From Flavobacteriales bacterium (GTDB lineage: Bacteria; Bacteroidota; Bacteroidia; Flavobacteriales; BACL11), in NCBI GenBank assembly GCA_002730985.1, contig PCBP01000038.1, forward strand, positions 1 through 24,681: a DNA stretch of 24,681 nucleotides, written 5' to 3'. Under the pieces are notes generated by a model. The model was not told the DNA's origin. It made no database searches and saw nothing but the letters and a program-made list of their open reading frames with translations. Positions 8,071-15,745 of the stretch are shown in pieces (position 1 is the first letter of the stretch; every line of letters starts with the position of its first letter). The translations under genes and the position numbers were made by a program.

Positions 8071-8886
8071 ATGAAAAACGCCATATTTGCTTTAGGAGTC
8101 TTAACTGTCTTGCTTTACTCATGTAAAGAACAAAATATAATAAACACACCTGAATTAGCTAATACTCAAGCTTGCCAGGATCACTTAACTGCTGAAAATA
8201 TTTTTAATGATGTTGACCATATTGTTGAGGGAGCTTTTTTAGATAATGGCATAAATAAATTATATCCAAAATTTACAATTATGGATAATGACGCCTCAAA
8301 TATAGATACATTGATCATTAACTTTGGTGCTAATGAAATCATATACCCATACCCTGGAGGGAAATTGAGAAAGGGTAAGATTAATGTTACATACACAGGA
8401 AAATACCGTGATTCTTTAGCGGTAATTACCACTACTTTTGACAATTATTATGTAAACTATAATCTCATCCAGGGAGAAATAACAGTAACCAATCAGGGGA
8501 GAAAAAATAATGGAAATATATGCTTTACAATAGAAGTAAATGACGCCAGTATAAGCACTCCTAACGGCACAATCAACTGGGAATCAGATATAGTTAAGGA
8601 ATGGACCAACGGAGAAGATACGTATCTTGATCTCTCCGACGATGAATATAAGATAACAGGCTCTGCAAGTGGTAATGGAGTGAATGGAAATGATTTTACA
8701 ATGACAATTATAGACACTCTTAATGTTGCCCTAAGTTGTCTCCCTTCTTGTGTAATTAAAAGCGGAACCTCAAAGATAACTCCTGATGGTTATGCTAATA
8801 GAATTGTCAACTACGGAGAGTCCTTGTGTGATTGCAATATAGATGTAATAATTAACGGGGATAACTATCCAATAGTAATTAATTGA
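8071..8886 (+). CDS. Predicted lipoprotein of unknown function
   Basis: A 271-residue protein that I cannot assign to a named family. Residues 1-18 form a lipoprotein signal peptide: a lysine near the start, a hydrophobic core, and a lipobox LLYSC with the lipidated Cys at 18. After this come a charged linker and a soluble, beta-strand-rich body with no transmembrane segment. Asp, Asn and Thr are frequent, and several Cys lie in the mature part (for example CLPSC near 227-231 and CDCN near 257-260), which could form disulfides outside the cytoplasm. It is last in the plus-strand run, 20 bases after folA. Only three bases separate its stop from the end of the convergent clpX gene, so no separate terminator fits there. 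Confidence 0.75.
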   Translation: MKNAIFALGVLTVLLYSCKEQNIINTPELANTQACQDHLTAENIFNDVDHIVEGAFLDNGINKLYPKFTIMDNDASNIDTLIINFGANEIIYPYPGGKLRKGKINVTYTGKYRDSLAVITTTFDNYYVNYNLIQGEITVTNQGRKNNGNICFTIEVNDASISTPNGTINWESDIVKEWTNGEDTYLDLSDDEYKITGSASGNGVNGNDFTMTIIDTLNVALSCLPSCVIKSGTSKITPDGYANRIVNYGESLCDCNIDVIINGDNYPIVIN

Positions 8887-8889
8887 TAG

Positions 8890-10119
8890 CTAAGCAACTT
8901 TTAGTTTAGTAGAAGAGACCCTAGATAACTGAGCTTTTACATAAGACGCTGTAATTTTTAACTCTTTCTTACTTTCATCAGAAGGAAATTCAAACATAGC
9001 ATCCAGCATAATTGCTTCGCAGATTGATCGCAAGCCTCTTGCCCCTAATTTAAATTCCATAGCTCTATCTACAATAATATCAATTGCTTTCTTGTCAAAT
9101 ATTAAATTTATTCCTTCCATTTCAAACAACTTCTGATACTGTTTAATAAGAGCATTTCTAGGTTCTGTTAGTATCTTTTTTAAAGCTATTCTATCCAAAG
9201 GATTTAGATGTGATACCACTGGCATTCTACCAATAAGTTCTGGTATAAGTCCAAAAGATTTTAGGTCTTGTGGAGAAATATACTGCAATAAGTTTTCTGT
9301 ATCAATCATTGCTTCATTCTCTGATCGGAATCCAATAGATTTAGTATTCATTCTTCTAGATATATGCTGCTCAATACCAACAAAGGCCCCTCCGCTTATA
9401 AATAAAATATCTTTAGTGTTCAAGGCAATCATTTTCTGATCAGGATGTTTTCTGCCTCCTTGAGGAGGGACATTTACAATTGTTCCTTCTAGTAATTTAA
9501 GCATAGCTTGCTGTACCCCCTCTCCACTTACATCACGGGTAATTGAAGGGTTGTCACTTTTACGAGCTACCTTATCAATCTCATCGATAAAGACAATTCC
9601 TTTCTTTGCTTTCTCTACATTATAATCAGCAGCTTGTAAAAGACGAGTCAATATACTCTCAACATCTTCTCCAACATAACCTGCTTCAGTAAGAACAGTG
9701 GCATCAGCAATACAAAATGGTACTTTTAAGAGTTTAGCAATAGTGCGAGCAATTAGAGTCTTTCCAGTCCCAGTTTGCCCTACCATAATAATATTTGACT
9801 TCTCAATTTCAACATCTTCCTCGCTAGTATCAAGCTGTAAAAGTCTTTTATAATGATTATAAACAGCTACTGATATCACCTTCTTTAGCTCATCCTGTCC
9901 GATAACAAAATCATCCAAATAATCTTTGATTGCTTTGGGCTTTAATAATTTAAAATCTTCTGAGAGTGCCTTCTGTGCAACAGAGTCTTCTTTTACAATA
10001 TCATGAGCTTGTTCTATACAAGAATCACAAATATGAGCAGAATCACCTGCAATCAAAATATTAGTGTCTTGCTTATTCTTTCCACAAAAAGAACATGAAA
10101 TTTTTTCAGTTTCTGACAT
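8890..10119 (-). CDS. clpX: ATP-dependent Clp protease ATPase subunit ClpX
   Basis: AAA+ unfoldase that feeds substrates to ClpP. It has 409 residues. The N-terminal zinc-binding domain uses Cys9, Cys12, Cys31 and Cys34. The AAA+ core shows Walker A GQTGTGKT (114-121), pore loop GYVG (147-150), Walker B VFIDEID (176-182) and the RKH pore loop (223-225). The IGF tripeptide that docks on ClpP is at 262-264, and a sensor-2 GARGLR follows near the C-terminus. All functional elements are intact. Its ATG overlaps the clpP stop by one base (TAATG on the minus strand), consistent with coupled production of both subunits. Confidence 0.98.
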   Translation of the reverse strand: MSETEKISCSFCGKNKQDTNILIAGDSAHICDSCIEQAHDIVKEDSVAQKALSEDFKLLKPKAIKDYLDDFVIGQDELKKVISVAVYNHYKRLLQLDTSEEDVEIEKSNIIMVGQTGTGKTLIARTIAKLLKVPFCIADATVLTEAGYVGEDVESILTRLLQAADYNVEKAKKGIVFIDEIDKVARKSDNPSITRDVSGEGVQQAMLKLLEGTIVNVPPQGGRKHPDQKMIALNTKDILFISGGAFVGIEQHISRRMNTKSIGFRSENEAMIDTENLLQYISPQDLKSFGLIPELIGRMPVVSHLNPLDRIALKKILTEPRNALIKQYQKLFEMEGINLIFDKKAIDIIVDRAMEFKLGARGLRSICEAIMLDAMFEFPSDESKKELKITASYVKAQLSRVSSTKLKVA

Positions 10120-10793
10120 TATTTTTTTCTTTGAAGCACCTCATCTATCATCCCATAAGCTTTTGCTTCATCTGCAGTCATCCAATAATCTCTATCGCTA
10201 TCTTTCCAAACTTTATCAAATTTTTGCCCTGAATGATTTGCAATAATCGCATATAGCTCATTCTTTAATTTCTTAATCTCATTAGCAGTGATCTCAATGT
10301 CAGAAGCCTGTCCTTGCGCCCCTCCTAATGGTTGATGTATCATTACTCTAGAGTGCTTAAGAGCAGTTCTTTTCCCGGATGCTCCAGCACATAGTAACAC
10401 AGCGCCCATTGAAGCTGCCATACCTGTACATATAGTAGATACGTCAGGATTAATATATTGCATAGTATCATAAATGCCAAGTCCCGCATAAACTCCACCA
10501 CCAGGAGAGTTTAAATAAATTAATATGTCTTTATTCGCATCAACTGATTCTAAAAACAATAGTTGAGCTTGGATAATGTTTGCTACATAGTCATTAATAG
10601 GAACGCCTAAAAATATAATTCTATCCATCATTAAACGAGAAAAAACATCCATACTTGCAACATTCATCTGTCTTTCTTCAATAATAGTTGGTGAAATGTA
10701 ATTTCCATAAATTGAATTAAACTCATCAAGATGCAAGCTAGTTATCCCCTTATGTTTCGTTGCATATTTTTTAAATTCTTTTCCGTAATCCAT
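10119..10793 (-). CDS. clpP: ATP-dependent Clp protease proteolytic subunit ClpP
   Basis: Serine peptidase subunit of the ClpXP barrel, 224 residues. The catalytic triad is Ser128 ([11 protein letters not shown]), His153 ([11 protein letters not shown]) and Asp202 ([12 protein letters not shown]). The [15 protein letters not shown] segment at 95-109 is typical of the handle and substrate groove. The N-terminal 35 or so residues form a propeptide or extension longer than in many ClpPs, rich in Lys and aromatic residues. It lies 12 bases after tig and overlaps clpX by one base, the common tig-clpP-clpX order. Assignment is firm. Confidence 0.98.
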   Translation of the reverse strand: MDYGKEFKKYATKHKGITSLHLDEFNSIYGNYISPTIIEERQMNVASMDVFSRLMMDRIIFLGVPINDYVANIIQAQLLFLESVDANKDILIYLNSPGGGVYAGLGIYDTMQYINPDVSTICTGMAASMGAVLLCAGASGKRTALKHSRVMIHQPLGGAQGQASDIEITANEIKKLKNELYAIIANHSGQKFDKVWKDSDRDYWMTADEAKAYGMIDEVLQRKK

Positions 10794-10805
10794 GATTAAT
10801 ATATT

Positions 10806-12161
10806 TTATGATTTTTCTGATGCTAATTTAACAAAATCATCATAAGAAATACTCTTTTCATTTAATTTGAAATTTTCTTTATAAAAAGATAATGTTCTTT
10901 CATCAAACATCTGATCATATAATTTCTTTTTTTCTTCTTCATTCTTAAGAATGTCATTGGCAATCTCAGTTAATTTATTGTCATCACTCTCGGGCTGACC
11001 GTATTGTTTCATTTGACTGCCAATCAACTTTTTTGCATGTGATAAAATATCATCCTGTGTAACTTTAATCTGATATTTTTCTAAAATCTTATTCTCAATT
11101 AATTGCCATTGCAAGCTTTTAGAATACATATCATACTCTTTTTCTAGCATTTCCATAGTAATCGGCTGTTCAGAAGTTTTAACCAACCATCTTTTCAGAA
11201 AGTCATTTGGCATGTCTAATTTTAATTTAGAAATGAAATAATTTACTACATCATTCTTAAGCATCCTATCGCTTTCCCTAACGAACTGAACTTCAGCTTC
11301 AGATTTTACTCTAGCTTTAAAATCCTTCTCATTTTTAACAGATCCAGGGCCATAAACTTTGTCAAATAGCTCTTTATCTAATTTTGCAGGTTCTAATCTA
11401 TTTACATTCTTCACCGTAAATTGAAATTCTTCTGAGATTAAATTATGAATAGCTTTGTGATCCACATTTAACATGGCTCCCAAATCAGCATGATTAGCAA
11501 ATGCTTTCAGTATATTTATTATAACTACATCATTCTGTCTTAATCCTATAAATTGATTTCTAATTTTTAGATCAGTAATATAATCCATTGCAACAGTAGC
11601 ATCATTCTTAATGCCATTACCCATTACTTTCCCACTAATATCTAACTGTTCAATACGACAAAAAACTAGATCTCCCTCAACAGAGAGTTCGGGATTACTC
11701 ATTTTGCCATATCTTTTGGCAATATCATTGCAATAATGATCGACAATTTTAGTGTCAGCCTGTATTTTATAGTAATTTAATTTATCTTTAGATGTAATCT
11801 TGACATCAAATTCAGGAGCTAGACCCACTTCATATTCAAAATTAAAATCCTCCGTTTTTTCCCAGTCAATTGGTTTGCTATCAATTGGCATCGGAGAGCC
11901 TAAGACTCTTAACTTTTTCTCAGTAATATGTTTGTATAGTTCGTCCTGAAGCAATTTATTAACTTCCTCAATAACAACTGATGTTCTATATTGTTTATTA
12001 ATTATACCTATTGGAGCTTTTCCTTTCCTGAATCCAGAAATCTGTGTTGTTTTACGATAGTTCTTTAGCGTCTCATCTACTTTCTCAGTATAATCTTCAG
12101 CTTTTACTTCAACAGAAATAGTAGTCATCAAATCTTTTGCTTTACTTTGTGTAATTTTCAT
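10806..12161 (-). CDS. tig: Trigger factor, ribosome-associated chaperone
   Basis: First chaperone met by nascent chains at the ribosome exit tunnel. It has 451 residues, close to the usual length. The N-terminal ribosome-binding domain carries the signature GFRKGKAP at 43-50. The middle region (about 150-255) occupies the place of the FKBP-like PPIase domain but is weakly conserved: the usual GGxAE and IPGFE elements are not recognisable, so isomerase activity is doubtful. The C-terminal helical domain (about 258-445) has the expected charged, helix-forming composition, with an initial KLDKELFDKVYG segment. It is followed by clpP and clpX on the same strand. Confidence 0.94.
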   Translation of the reverse strand: MKITQSKAKDLMTTISVEVKAEDYTEKVDETLKNYRKTTQISGFRKGKAPIGIINKQYRTSVVIEEVNKLLQDELYKHITEKKLRVLGSPMPIDSKPIDWEKTEDFNFEYEVGLAPEFDVKITSKDKLNYYKIQADTKIVDHYCNDIAKRYGKMSNPELSVEGDLVFCRIEQLDISGKVMGNGIKNDATVAMDYITDLKIRNQFIGLRQNDVVIINILKAFANHADLGAMLNVDHKAIHNLISEEFQFTVKNVNRLEPAKLDKELFDKVYGPGSVKNEKDFKARVKSEAEVQFVRESDRMLKNDVVNYFISKLKLDMPNDFLKRWLVKTSEQPITMEMLEKEYDMYSKSLQWQLIENKILEKYQIKVTQDDILSHAKKLIGSQMKQYGQPESDDNKLTEIANDILKNEEEKKKLYDQMFDERTLSFYKENFKLNEKSISYDDFVKLASEKS

Positions 12162-12186
12162 CTTCTATTTATTTTTAAAAGGGATG

Positions 12187-12194
12187 CGAAAATA
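12187..12194 (-). promoter_or_regulatory. Possible -7 box of tig promoter
   Basis: On the minus strand this reads TATTTTCG, one mismatch from TAnnTTTG, 25 bases before the tig ATG and downstream of the tRNA terminator. A promoter is expected here because the tRNA terminator should stop upstream transcription. No clear -33 element is visible. Confidence 0.3.
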
Positions 12195-12224
12195 CACTTA
12201 TTTCTCTGATAATAAAACTATGCT

Positions 12225-12253
12225 AAAATAAAAAACCTTCACCAAAGTGAAGG
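12225..12253 (-). terminator. Rho-independent terminator after tRNA-Leu
   Basis: A perfect 7-bp stem (CCTTCAC / GTGAAGG) with a 4-base loop lies at 12236-12253. On the minus strand it is followed by TTTTTTATTTT at 12235-12225. It starts 10 bases past the tRNA 3' end, so it defines a short single-tRNA transcript and separates it from tig. Confidence 0.88.
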
Positions 12254-12262
12254 CTTGATTTG

Positions 12263-12344
12263 TGCGGGTGAAGGGACTCGAACCCCCACGCCTTGCGGCA
12301 CTAGATCCTAAGTCTAGCACGTCTACCAATTCCGCCACACCCGC
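12263..12344 (-). tRNA. tRNA-Leu, anticodon UAG
   Basis: An 82-base gene folding as a class II tRNA. The acceptor stem GCGGGTG (plus-strand complement 12338-12344) pairs with CACCCGC (complement of 12264-12270), with A as discriminator at 12263. The anticodon stem CTAGA/TCTAG encloses loop CTTAGGA, with anticodon TAG at 12308-12310, which reads CUA-type leucine codons. A long variable arm (TGCCGCAAGGCG) is typical of leucine tRNAs, and the T-loop GTTCGAGTC is standard. The CCA end is not encoded (ACA follows), so it must be added enzymatically. Confidence 0.97.
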
Positions 12345-12354
12345 AAAAGGAGGG

Positions 12355-12391
12355 CAAAGATATTATTTTTTAACATTTATATACAAAACAA
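12355..12391 (-). promoter_or_regulatory. Bacteroidota-type promoter of tRNA-Leu
   Basis: On the minus strand the -7 element is TATCTTTG (complement of 12355-12362), an exact TAnnTTTG match. A TTGTTTTG -33 element (complement of 12384-12391) lies 21 bases upstream. Both boxes and the spacing fit the Flavobacterium/Bacteroides sigma-A consensus, and the tRNA 5' end is 10 bases downstream of the -7 box. This is the best promoter in the window. Confidence 0.75.
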
Positions 12392-12401
12392 CCTTATAAA
12401 G

Positions 12402-12419
12402 ATTCTTTAGCAAAAGAAT
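12402..12419. repeat. Inverted repeat upstream of the DUF3127 gene
   Basis: ATTCTTT and AAAGAAT arms (7 bp each) flank a 4-base spacer. The element lies just upstream of the -7 box of the DUF3127 gene and 11 bases beyond the tRNA -33 element, so it sits between two divergent promoters. It could be an operator or, given its AT-richness, chance. Confidence 0.3.
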
Positions 12420-12424
12420 TTATT

Positions 12425-12432
12425 TAAGTTTG
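12425..12432 (+). promoter_or_regulatory. Putative -7 box of the DUF3127 gene
   Basis: TAAGTTTG is an exact TAnnTTTG match, 25 bases before the ATG at 12458. The expected -33 position is occupied by the inverted repeat and shows no good TTG. Confidence 0.5.
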
Positions 12433-12457
12433 CACATATAATTTAAAATTCTAAAAA

Positions 12458-12811
12458 ATGAGCCTATCAATTAAAGGAAAGTTAAGCAGGAAACTAAGTG
12501 TTGAAAGTGGAGTTTCAAAAGCCGGTAAGGAATGGAAAAAACAATCTTTTTTGGTTGATACTGGAGCTCAATATAACCCAGAGATTTGTTTCCAATTATT
12601 TGGAGAAGACAAAATCGAGATATTGAATCACCATAATGAAGGAGATCAGGTAGAGGTTTCGTTTAACCTGTCTTCAAAAGAGTTTAATGGAAGATATTTT
12701 CATAATATTGACGCTTGGAGAATAGAGAATTTGGGTAGTAGCTCAAGTGAATCGGGAGAGGCCCCTGAGTTTAATGCCCCTGCAACTGAAGAAGATGACC
12801 TGCCATTCTAA
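12458..12811 (+). CDS. DUF3127 family OB-fold-like protein with SSB-like acidic tip
   Basis: A 117-residue protein resembling the DUF3127 family found mainly in Bacteroidota. Residues 1-92 have the strand pattern of a small OB-fold (SIKGKLSRKLSVESGV, then WKKQSFLVDTG, CFQLFGEDKIEIL, GDQVEVSFNLSSKEFNGRYF and DAWRIENL). A low-complexity Ser/Glu/Ala linker follows (93-111), ending in EEDDLPF. An acidic tail ending in a hydrophobic Pro-Phe tip is what single-stranded DNA-binding protein uses to recruit repair and replication partners. I infer a ssDNA-binding or SSB-like accessory role, but no function is established. It is followed after two bases by the fatty acid transporter gene. Confidence 0.82.
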   Translation: MSLSIKGKLSRKLSVESGVSKAGKEWKKQSFLVDTGAQYNPEICFQLFGEDKIEILNHHNEGDQVEVSFNLSSKEFNGRYFHNIDAWRIENLGSSSSESGEAPEFNAPATEEDDLPF

Positions 12812-12813
12812 GA

Positions 12814-14160
12814 ATGCCAACTGCTAAAAAGTTTGAAAAGGTTTTTAAGGCGCTCTTACCAGCGCCTTTTACAATAGCCGTACTACTTACTATTTTTACT
12901 TTCATACTAGCACTTATTATAACAGAACCAAAAGCGGGAGGAAATCATTTTTTGCAGCTTTTATCATTCTGGGAAGAAGGGATTTGGCATTCTCCACTTT
13001 TAGTATTTGCTATTCAAATGATGCTAATGCTAGTTTTAGGACATACCTTAGCATTAAGTAGGCCAATAAATAAAATTATTACAAAGGGAGTTAAGTACTG
13101 CAACAACACAGCAAATGCAGCTGCAATTATCACATTTTTTACAATACTAGTATCTCTTTTCAATTGGGGCCTAGGGCTTATCTTTGGAGCTATTTTTGTC
13201 AGAAAAGTTGGAGAGCATGTAAGTGCAAGAAACATAAAAATTAATTACCCATTAATCGGGGCAGCAGGCTACTCTGGTCTTATGGTTTGGCATGGGGGAA
13301 TATCAGGTTCTGCACCAATAAAAATTGCAGAGAAAGGGCACTTTCTTTCAGATAAAATTGGTGTCATCTCTCAATCCGAAACTATTTTTTCGAACATGAA
13401 TATAAGTATAAGTATTGTCTTACTTGTTGCCCTTCCTATACTTATGTATTATATAGGAAAAAAAAATGTAGGAGATAGCATAACAATCTCTTCGGAAAAA
13501 GAAAAAGAAAAAGAAAAAGAAATTAGTGGAGCCGGAAAATTAGATCATAGCACTACTTTAGCGTGGGTCTTTGGAGGGGCAATTATTTTCTATGCCTTTT
13601 ATAAGGCCATAATACTTCCCGACAACATCTCTTTAAGCATAATATCTCCAAACTATATTAACCTAGTCCTATTAGGTTTTGCAATAGTAATGCACAAGAA
13701 TTTCTCTAACTTTTTAGCAGCGATAGATAATGCAATTGTAGGTGCTTCAGGGATCTTGGTCCAATTCCCCCTCTATTTTGGCATCATGGGAATTATGAAT
13801 CATTCTGGCATGGTAGATATAATGTCTAGCTTCTTTGTCAGTATATCTAATGAAACTACATTCCCAATATTTACTTTTATTAGTGCCGGAATTGTAAATG
13901 TATTTGTGCCAAGTGGTGGCGGACAATGGGCTGTACAAGGGCCAATAATTATTGAGGCTGCCACTCAATTAGGAGTTAGTATACCAAAAAGTATAATGGC
14001 CTTAGCCTATGGAGACCAATTAACAAATATGTTACAGCCTTTTTGGGCTTTACCACTACTTGGAATAACAGGCATAAAAGCAAAAGAGATTCTACCATAC
14101 ACGCTGATCTTACTACTTGCAGGGATTATAATATTTATTGGGGGGCTATTACTATTCTAG
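12814..14160 (+). CDS. Short-chain fatty acid transporter, AtoE family
   Basis: Polytopic inner-membrane protein of 448 residues resembling E. coli AtoE, the putative short-chain fatty acid (acetoacetate/butyrate) permease. It has roughly a dozen hydrophobic segments. Conserved family stretches include FNWGLGLIFGAIFVRKV (about 110-126), GYSGLMVWHGGISGSAPIKIAEKGH (152-176) and FVPSGGGQWAVQGPIIIEA (about 363-381). A cytoplasmic-looking linker near 225-240 carries an alternating Glu-Lys run encoded by four GAAAAA units. It starts two bases after the DUF3127 stop, so the two are probably cotranscribed, although no functional link is obvious. Substrate range cannot be read from sequence. An acetoacetate or butyrate role would fit the ETF genes upstream in the window, but this is only suggestive. 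Confidence 0.9.
   Translation: MPTAKKFEKVFKALLPAPFTIAVLLTIFTFILALIITEPKAGGNHFLQLLSFWEEGIWHSPLLVFAIQMMLMLVLGHTLALSRPINKIITKGVKYCNNTANAAAIITFFTILVSLFNWGLGLIFGAIFVRKVGEHVSARNIKINYPLIGAAGYSGLMVWHGGISGSAPIKIAEKGHFLSDKIGVISQSETIFSNMNISISIVLLVALPILMYYIGKKNVGDSITISSEKEKEKEKEISGAGKLDHSTTLAWVFGGAIIFYAFYKAIILPDNISLSIISPNYINLVLLGFAIVMHKNFSNFLAAIDNAIVGASGILVQFPLYFGIMGIMNHSGMVDIMSSFFVSISNETTFPIFTFISAGIVNVFVPSGGGQWAVQGPIIIEAATQLGVSIPKSIMALAYGDQLTNMLQPFWALPLLGITGIKAKEILPYTLILLLAGIIIFIGGLLLF
13495..13522 (+). repeat. Hexamer tandem repeat (GAAAAA x4) inside the transporter gene
   Basis: Four exact GAAAAA units followed by GAAA encode an alternating Glu-Lys stretch. A run of nine A also occurs nearby at 13458-13466. 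Hexamer gain or loss keeps the frame and only changes linker length; slippage in the A run would break the gene. Confidence 0.85.
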
Positions 14161-14167
14161 AAAAAAT

Positions 14168-14668
14168 TTATTTTCTCAATGAAGTAGGGCTAGTCATATC
14201 TGTTGTAATATAAGCCTTGGGGTTAATCTCTTCAATCATTTTCAATACAGATCTTAGCCTCCTTCTAGAAATTACGCACCAATAAATTTTTATAGGGCCA
14301 TCTTTTCCTTGCCCATCAATCACAGTCACACCATGTCCATTCTCTCTAAGTTTTTCGGCAACTGAAGGGGAGTCAGCTGGAGAAAAAACTCTTACAACAA
14401 TATTCCCAAGACCAACTAAACGCTCAATATAAGAGCCTAATATTGTTCCGGCAGCAAAACCGGAAGCATAAGCCCCAATTAAAAATGGATCATCTATATC
14501 CTTTATTACCTGGGAAATAGCTACTATCCAAATTGCTGATTCAACTAACCCAATTAAAGCTGCATAAATTGGTTTATTCTTTGCGACTAATAATGATCGC
14601 ATTGTTCCCAAACTTTGGTCTGCTAACCTAAGTGAAAAAATAATACCTGCTGAAAATATTAACTCCAT
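14168..14668 (-). CDS. DUF2179-domain membrane protein (UPF0316-like)
   Basis: A 166-residue protein of the UPF0316 type. The N-terminal half has three predicted membrane helices (about 3-20, 33-53 and 62-82). It contains the family stretch LRLADQSLGTMRSLLVAK (13-30), and ASGFAAGTILGSYIERL (68-84) carries the third helix. The C-terminal half (about 90-160) is a soluble alpha/beta DUF2179 domain (VVRVFSPADSPSVAEKLRENGHGVTVIDGQGKDGP, then ISRRRLRSVLKMIEEINPKAYITTDM). Its function is unknown; DUF2179 domains are suspected ligand-sensing modules. It is last in a four-gene minus-strand run, 18 bases after the permease gene, and converges with the transporter gene with seven bases between stops. 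Confidence 0.85.
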   Translation of the reverse strand: MELIFSAGIIFSLRLADQSLGTMRSLLVAKNKPIYAALIGLVESAIWIVAISQVIKDIDDPFLIGAYASGFAAGTILGSYIERLVGLGNIVVRVFSPADSPSVAEKLRENGHGVTVIDGQGKDGPIKIYWCVISRRRLRSVLKMIEEINPKAYITTDMTSPTSLRK

Positions 14669-14686
14669 GTTTTTGTTTTAACTTAT

Positions 14687-15745
14687 TTAAATATTATCTC
14701 TTACATCAAAAGCATCACGCAAACCATTACCTAAGAACATAAAAGCTAGAACTAAGCTCATTATTAATAACCCTGGAATAATAGCTAAATAGGCCTTATC
14801 CATAATTATATAAGAATAATGATCTTTAATAATTCCGCCCAAACTTGGAATGGGTGGTTGTGCTCCAATACCCAAGAAAGAAAGACCTGCCTCAATTAAA
14901 ATAGCAGCAGCAAAATTAGCTGCTGAAATTACAATAAGTGGACCAATAATATTGGGAAGAATATGTTTAAATATTATTCTATATGGCTTATAAGCTAACG
15001 CTATGCCTGCCTCAACAAACTCCAATTCTCTAATTACAAGTACCTGTCCCCTAACAATACGAGCAACCTCTACCCACATAGTAAGTCCTACAGCAACAAA
15101 TACCTGCCAAAACCCTTTTCCTAAAGCTAAAGTAATAGCAATCACCATAAGTAAAGTTGGGATACTCCAAATAACATTAACAAACCACATAATAATATCG
15201 TCTATCCTACCTCTAAAATATCCTGCAAAAAGCCCTAAAATAATCCCAATTATAAGAGAGATAAATACCGCAATGAAACCAACAGATAATGAGATACGAA
15301 TCCCATAAAGCATTCTACTAAGTAAATCTCTACCATACCTGTCGGTTCCAAGCCAAAAAGTTTGTTCTGCAATTTTATACTCCCCAATATATTTCTGTTC
15401 CATATTAAATTTATAAGGGAAGTATATTACACCTCTCTCTAGTAATTTAAAACTATCAATCGGTACTCTCCTCACTACCAAAGGATTTCCAAGAAAAAAA
15501 GATTCCATAAACGAGAGTTTAATGTCTTTATTTTTTGGAATTTCCAAAAATAAAATTTTTGTTAAGGGTTTTTGAGCGGCTAACTCAATATGCATTTCAT
15601 TAGCATTTGGGGAGCTGTCAGGGCTAATCACTACTGCAAAGAGCGCAATTAAAACTACTAATAAGATATAGCACAAGGCAAAGAAAGATAATCTATTTTT
15701 CTTTAATTTCTGCCATGCTAATCTATTTAAGGATGCTGATTTCAT
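14687..15745 (-). CDS. ABC transporter permease, OppC/DppC type, with an extracytoplasmic insert
   Basis: Inner-membrane permease of 352 residues. The first helix is at about 18-42. The OppC signature WLGTDRYGRDLLSRMLYG is at 131-148. The EAA loop that contacts the ATPase is at about 244-262 (EAGIALAYKPYRIIFKHIL), followed by LPNIIGPLIVISAANFAAAILIEAGLSFLGIG. Between helix 1 and the signature lies an insert of about 90 residues (41-130), much longer than in E. coli OppC, which should face the periplasm. No OppB, ATPase or binding protein is present in this window, so partners must be encoded elsewhere. The ATG directly follows the glycosyltransferase stop with no gap. Peptide transport is the usual role, but the substrate is not known here. 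Confidence 0.9.
   Translation of the reverse strand: MKSASLNRLAWQKLKKNRLSFFALCYILLVVLIALFAVVISPDSSPNANEMHIELAAQKPLTKILFLEIPKNKDIKLSFMESFFLGNPLVVRRVPIDSFKLLERGVIYFPYKFNMEQKYIGEYKIAEQTFWLGTDRYGRDLLSRMLYGIRISLSVGFIAVFISLIIGIILGLFAGYFRGRIDDIIMWFVNVIWSIPTLLMVIAITLALGKGFWQVFVAVGLTMWVEVARIVRGQVLVIRELEFVEAGIALAYKPYRIIFKHILPNIIGPLIVISAANFAAAILIEAGLSFLGIGAQPPIPSLGGIIKDHYSYIIMDKAYLAIIPGLLIMSLVLAFMFLGNGLRDAFDVRDNI

Noticed and set aside
10064..10246. 60-residue plus-strand frame across the clpX/clpP junction
   Set aside because: Antisense to two certain genes, with no promoter or domain support.
12263..12344. tRNA-Leu as an integration site
   Set aside because: The tRNA is flanked by its own promoter and terminator and ordinary genes, with no integrase and no duplicated tRNA 3' end seen nearby.
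14159..14176. AGAAAA/TTTTCT hairpin at the convergent ends of the fatty acid transporter and DUF2179 genes
   Set aside because: The 6-bp stem has a single GC pair and overlaps both stop regions, so it is too weak to call as a bidirectional terminator.
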